From the NCBI GenBank assembly GCA_014238195.1, contig JABABO010000185.1, positions 1-9,526 on the forward strand: a stretch of 9,526 bases of DNA. Direction: 5' to 3'. Below, piece after piece: positions 6,344 through 9,526 of this stretch. The position numbers and the translations under genes were made by a program. This DNA is from Kordiimonadaceae bacterium (GTDB lineage Bacteria; Pseudomonadota; Alphaproteobacteria; Sphingomonadales; Kordiimonadaceae). The number at the start of each line of letters is the position of its first letter. Positions within the stretch are counted from its first letter, which is position 1. Under the pieces are notes generated by a model. The model ran no database searches, was not told the origin of the DNA, and saw nothing but the letters and a program-made list of their open reading frames with translations.

Positions 6344-7078
6344 ATGACAAACCAACCACGCTTTAAAAGGATATTACTCAAGCTATCAGGTGAAGCCCTG
6401 ATGGGTAATATGGCCTTCGGTATTGACCCGGAAACGGTTGACCGGGTGGCTGGCGAAATCAAACGTGCCCGTGCGATTGGTGCCGAGGTTTGTGTCGTCG
6501 TCGGGGGTGGAAATATTTTTCGTGGCCTTAAAGGTGCTGCTGAGGGCCTTGACCGGTCCACGGCTGATTATATGGGAATGCTGGCGACCGTAATGAATGC
6601 CCTTGCCGTACAAAATTCCCTAGAACGTCTTGGTGTTGACACCCGCGTTTTATCAGCGATCCCGATGGCAAGCGTTTCAGAACCCTATATTCGCCGCCGC
6701 GCTGTTAGGCATCTTGAAAAAGGTCGCGTAGTAATTTTTGCAGCTGGTACAGGGAACCCTTATTTTACAACGGATACAGCAGCGGCACTTCGGGCCGCAG
6801 AAATGAACTGTAATGCGCTTCTTAAAGGCACACAGGTTGACGGTATTTACAGTGCGGACCCCAAAATAGACCCAAATGCGACACGATACGCAACGCTTAG
6901 CTATATGGATGTTTTGCGTCAAGACCTAAAGGTCATGGATGCATCTGCTATTTCGCTAAGCCGTGAAAATAATATTCCGATTGTGGTCTTCTCAATTCAA
7001 GAAGAAAATGAATTGATGAATGTGCTACAAGGTGGCGGGACTTGTACAATCGTAGGCAAGGAGATGAAGAATGAGTAA
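6344..7078 (+). CDS. pyrH: UMP kinase (uridylate kinase)
   Basis: PyrH phosphorylates UMP to UDP with ATP in pyrimidine synthesis; the bacterial enzyme is a hexamer of the amino-acid-kinase fold, typically activated by GTP and inhibited by UTP. The length of 244 aa is normal. Motifs include KLSGEALMG (13-21), [11 protein letters not shown] (51-61), [14 protein letters not shown] (75-88), [18 protein letters not shown] (134-151), [10 protein letters not shown] (165-174) and MDASAISL (198-205). There is no strong Shine-Dalgarno; the best candidate is ATAGGTAG about ten bases upstream. Its last 8 bp overlap frr. In many Proteobacteria pyrH follows rpsB and tsf, but here nnrE/nnrD and a 348-bp gap precede it. 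Confidence 0.97.
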   Translation: MTNQPRFKRILLKLSGEALMGNMAFGIDPETVDRVAGEIKRARAIGAEVCVVVGGGNIFRGLKGAAEGLDRSTADYMGMLATVMNALAVQNSLERLGVDTRVLSAIPMASVSEPYIRRRAVRHLEKGRVVIFAAGTGNPYFTTDTAAALRAAEMNCNALLKGTQVDGIYSADPKIDPNATRYATLSYMDVLRQDLKVMDASAISLSRENNIPIVVFSIQEENELMNVLQGGGTCTIVGKEMKNE

Positions 7079-7631
7079 TGATATTGATTTAGATGATATT
7101 GAACGCCGAATGAAAGGCGCTGTCGAAGCGCTAAGACATGAATTTGCGGGCCTGCGCACTGGTCGCGCTAATACAAGTATGCTGGACCCTGTTATGGTCG
7201 ATGTATATGGGGCGAGCATGCCACTTAACCAAGTAGGGACGGTATCGGTGCCAGAACCTAGAATGCTGTCTGTGCAAGTATGGGACAAAGCAAATGCTTC
7301 CGCTGTTGAAAAGTCAATTCGCAATGCAGGCCTTGGCTTAAACCCTATGTTAGATGGCCAGCTGGTGCGTATTCCTATACCTGAATTAAACGAAGAACGC
7401 CGTAGGGAGCTTTCCAAAGTCGCAGCAAAATACAGCGAGCAAGCCCGTATTGCTGTACGTAATGTTAGACGTGATGGCATGGACACCCTAAAACGTATGG
7501 AAAAAGAGAAGTCAATTGGTGAAGACGAGCACAAAATGTATGCCGACGAAGTTCAGGAACTAACGGATAAATTTGTTTCTGAAATTGACAGCGCTTTACA
7601 AACAAAAGAAAAAGAAATTATGCAAGTTTAG
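7071..7631 (+). CDS. frr: Ribosome recycling factor
   Basis: RRF splits post-termination ribosomes together with EF-G. The 186-aa length is the family standard. The two-domain layout is visible: helical domain I at both ends, with [22 protein letters not shown] (27-48) near the start and [17 protein letters not shown] (125-141) in the third helix region, where the conserved arginines contact 23S rRNA; domain II (about 31-104) carries [15 protein letters not shown] (50-64). It overlaps pyrH by 8 bp in a different frame. AAGGAG at 7058-7063, inside the end of pyrH, is seven bases before the ATG, so translation is probably coupled to pyrH and strong. Confidence 0.98.
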   Translation: MSNDIDLDDIERRMKGAVEALRHEFAGLRTGRANTSMLDPVMVDVYGASMPLNQVGTVSVPEPRMLSVQVWDKANASAVEKSIRNAGLGLNPMLDGQLVRIPIPELNEERRRELSKVAAKYSEQARIAVRNVRRDGMDTLKRMEKEKSIGEDEHKMYADEVQELTDKFVSEIDSALQTKEKEIMQV

Positions 7632-7685
7632 ACGACTTTGCCCTCGTATAAAAATTGTGTTCATCATAACGCCTCTAGGACCCTT

Positions 7686-8441
7686 ATGGAAAGTAACGCA
7701 CATCCCATACCCTTTGATTTGCAAAAAGCAGATATTAAAGGTCAGCTGCCAAAGCATATCGCAATTATTATGGATGGAAATGGCCGATGGGCCAGCGAGC
7801 ATAGCTTAACACGCTCTGCGGGTCATAAACGTGGTGTTGAAGCAGTCCGCAGCGCTGTGACAGGTGCAGCAGAAATCGGCATAGCTTACCTAACACTTTA
7901 TGCGTTTTCTTCTGAAAATTGGGCTAGACCTGTAGAAGAAGTCAATGACTTGATGGGTTTGCTAAGACTATACTTAAGCCGTGAAATTAAGACTCTTGAC
8001 GAAAAAAACGTAAAATTAAAAGTAATTGGACGCAGGACAGGCCTTGCGAATGATATTTTAGCGATGATAGCAAAGGCAGAGGAGCGCACAGTCAATAATA
8101 CGGGCCTGACACTGATCATCGCCCTAAATTATGGCGCGCGCCAAGAAATAATTGATTGCACGAAAAAAATAGTGAAACAAGTGGCTGAAAGCTCTCTACA
8201 TCCTGATGAAATAGATGAAAAAGTTTTTGAGAATAATCTTGAAACGGCGGGTATTCCAGACCCTGACCTTTTGATCAGAACATCAGGTGAAGTGCGTTTG
8301 TCAAATTTTTTGTTATGGCAACTGGCTTATACCGAGTTTTGCTTTCTTGATCTCTATTGGCCTGACTTCACAAAAGATACACTGCTAAATGCAATCCATG
8401 ACTATCTGGGTCGCAGTAGGCGTTATGGCGCAAGACCATAG
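7686..8441 (+). CDS. uppS: Undecaprenyl diphosphate synthase (cis-prenyltransferase)
   Basis: UppS adds eight cis isoprene units to farnesyl diphosphate to make the lipid carrier of peptidoglycan and O-antigen synthesis. The predicted protein is 251 aa. It shows HIAIIMDGNGRWA (24-36) with catalytic Asp30, SAGHKRGVEAVR, LTLYAFSSENWARP, and the C-terminal IRTSGEVRLSNFLLWQ that binds the diphosphate. I place the start at the ATG at 7686: AGGA lies five bases upstream and the length fits the family. The frame stays open upstream to a TTG at 7638, but those 16 residues look unlike a UppS N-terminus and have no binding site. It lies 54 bp after frr and 45 bp before cdsA in the same operon. Confidence 0.96.
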   Translation: MESNAHPIPFDLQKADIKGQLPKHIAIIMDGNGRWASEHSLTRSAGHKRGVEAVRSAVTGAAEIGIAYLTLYAFSSENWARPVEEVNDLMGLLRLYLSREIKTLDEKNVKLKVIGRRTGLANDILAMIAKAEERTVNNTGLTLIIALNYGARQEIIDCTKKIVKQVAESSLHPDEIDEKVFENNLETAGIPDPDLLIRTSGEVRLSNFLLWQLAYTEFCFLDLYWPDFTKDTLLNAIHDYLGRSRRYGARP

Positions 8442-8486
8442 TGCAATGTGTTTTAACAGCAATATTAATTATACAAAGGCAGGCAT

Positions 8487-9284
8487 ATGCCACTGGGTCT
8501 AACGGATAATTTGTTCAAGCGCATCATTGCTGCATTGATCCTAGTGCCACCTGTTGTCTATATGATTTATGCAGGTGGGGTTTGGTTTTATGCCTTATTA
8601 GCTGTTGGCCTTATTCCTATGTGCTTAGAATGGTGTGCTTTAACAAAACTCCCCACTAAAATTTATGGTATAAATTTAGTAATATTTATTTATATGGCTG
8701 CTTACCTTGGCTTGTTTCAGGGATATGCGACCTTTGTGTTTCTGACCTTACTGGCTTTAAGCCTAGTTGGGCATGTCCTGAAACATAAACAAGCATTTGG
8801 ATGGTGGCTGCTGGGGACTGGTTATGTTGGCTTAACTGTTATATCCCTTGGCTGGCTGCGCGGGCAAGAAGAGGGGGCTTTGCTTGTATTCTGGGTTTTT
8901 CTGGTTACATGGGCAACCGATGTGGGCGGTTACTTTTTTGGTAAAGCTATTGGGGGACCAAAAATGGCCCCTATAATAAGCCCAAATAAAACTTGGTCGG
9001 GTCTTTTTGGCGGTATGGCTTTAAGCGGCGTTGTGTCTTTGGTAATAACATTAACTTTTGATTGGCATGATCCCATAACGATTGCTGTATTGTCTGGCTT
9101 GGTTGCAGTGCTATCCCAATTGGGGGATTTGTATGAAAGTGCGATTAAACGCAGCTTCAATCAAAAAGACTCAGGTGTTCTTATTCCGGGGCACGGCGGA
9201 ATACTTGACCGTGTTGATGGTTTGGTTTTTACTACACCAACTGTTGCCATAGTAGTATATTATCTTAGCACTTCGGGTATCTAG
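8487..9284 (+). CDS. cdsA: Phosphatidate cytidylyltransferase (CDP-diglyceride synthase)
   Basis: CdsA makes CDP-diacylglycerol from phosphatidate and CTP in the inner membrane, the precursor of all major phospholipids. The 265-aa protein is strongly hydrophobic, with about seven to eight likely membrane segments (for example around 11-29, 31-49, 60-78, 81-97, 108-124, 130-148, 172-191 and 196-212). The family signature is complete at 218-244: SAIKRSFNQKDSG then HGGILDRVD, with the metal-binding acidic and lysine residues. A second conserved stretch, TDVGGYFFGK (144-153) with SPNKTWSG (165-172), is also present. AAAGGCAGG lies just before the ATG at 8487. Only one base separates its stop from the dxr ATG, suggesting coupled translation. 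Confidence 0.97.
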   Translation: MPLGLTDNLFKRIIAALILVPPVVYMIYAGGVWFYALLAVGLIPMCLEWCALTKLPTKIYGINLVIFIYMAAYLGLFQGYATFVFLTLLALSLVGHVLKHKQAFGWWLLGTGYVGLTVISLGWLRGQEEGALLVFWVFLVTWATDVGGYFFGKAIGGPKMAPIISPNKTWSGLFGGMALSGVVSLVITLTFDWHDPITIAVLSGLVAVLSQLGDLYESAIKRSFNQKDSGVLIPGHGGILDRVDGLVFTTPTVAIVVYYLSTSGI

Positions 9285-9285
9285 C

Positions 9286-9526
9286 ATGGGTGAAGATGTG
9301 ACTGATCAAAAGACTATACGATCAATCTGCTTGTTAGGCGCAACAGGTTCAATCGGCAAAAGCACACTTGATCTTGTGCGTCGCAACCCAGACAAATACC
9401 AAGTGACAGCACTTACCGCGAACGTGAACGCCCAGGAATTGGCGAGGCTGTCCCTTGAATTTAAGCCGGCTGTTGTCGCGCTGGCTAACGAAAATAAAGC
9501 CGATATCTTGCGTGATCAGTTACAAG
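9286..9526 (+). CDS. dxr: 1-deoxy-D-xylulose 5-phosphate reductoisomerase, N-terminal part, cut by window end
   Basis: DXR converts DXP to 2-C-methyl-D-erythritol 4-phosphate with NADPH, the committed step of the MEP isoprenoid pathway. It ultimately supplies the isopentenyl diphosphate used by UppS two genes upstream. The 80 complete codons show the Rossmann dinucleotide motif LLGATGSIGKSTLDLVRR (16-33), then VTALTANVNAQELARL, where the family has its second strand and helix. The ATG at 9286 follows the cdsA stop by one base; a GTG at 9298 is an alternative start, with GGGTGAAG just before it. The frame is open to the last base, so the gene is truncated by the window only. Confidence 0.95.
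   Translation, partial: MGEDVTDQKTIRSICLLGATGSIGKSTLDLVRRNPDKYQVTALTANVNAQELARLSLEFKPAVVALANENKADILRDQLQ

Noticed and set aside
7025..7534. 169-aa minus-strand frame over frr
   Set aside because: It is the antisense shadow of the pyrH end and frr, both fully conserved families; Ser/Arg/Leu-rich composition is typical of shadows.

Overview
The window looks like a chromosomal core segment of a fairly AT-rich alphaproteobacterium. The evidence is the ParE and glnB-glnA sequences, a bifunctional NnrE/NnrD protein next to glnBA, a sigma-54 (RpoN) type promoter in front of glnB, and the pyrH-frr-uppS-cdsA-dxr cell-envelope/translation cluster. The genus cannot be named from sequence alone. The histidine tRNA has an encoded G-1 opposite C73, the ordinary bacterial form, which argues against the alphaproteobacterial lineages known to have lost G-1. 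No phage, transposon, CRISPR or toxin-antitoxin genes are visible.

Layout. Positions 1-738 (minus) hold the N-terminal 246 codons of parE, running off the left edge. An AT-rich divergent gap follows, then a small plus-strand gene (1007-1267, 86 aa, unrecognised). Convergent to it is a 183-aa minus-strand protein (1298-1849) with a C-terminal SQADIDALFD tail resembling CheY-binding peptides. Positions 1944-3868 (minus) form a nitrogen-assimilation operon, glnB then glnA, closed by an intrinsic terminator and driven from a strong -24/-12 element at 3929-3944 with an NtrC-like palindrome about 108 bp upstream of the predicted start. Divergently on the plus strand come tRNA-His(GTG) at 4198-4275, a 17-bp tandem duplication, and nnrE/nnrD (4484-5995).

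A 348-bp gap with no convincing gene leads to pyrH (6344-7078), frr (overlapping pyrH by 8 bp), uppS, cdsA and the first 80 codons of dxr, all plus-strand and probably one transcript. These supply UDP for nucleotides, ribosome recycling, the undecaprenyl carrier lipid, CDP-diacylglycerol and the first committed step of isoprenoid synthesis that feeds UppS.

Functionally the two best understood units are the PII/glutamine synthetase module and the pyrH-dxr cluster. Both modification tyrosines of the nitrogen cascade are present: GlnB Tyr51 for uridylylation and GlnA Tyr403 for adenylylation. No clearly new multi-gene system is visible. The most interesting leads are the 183-aa protein with a CheY-docking-like tail, the loss of rpsB-tsf from in front of pyrH, and a substitution in the usually conserved glycine/asparagine loop of the NnrE domain.
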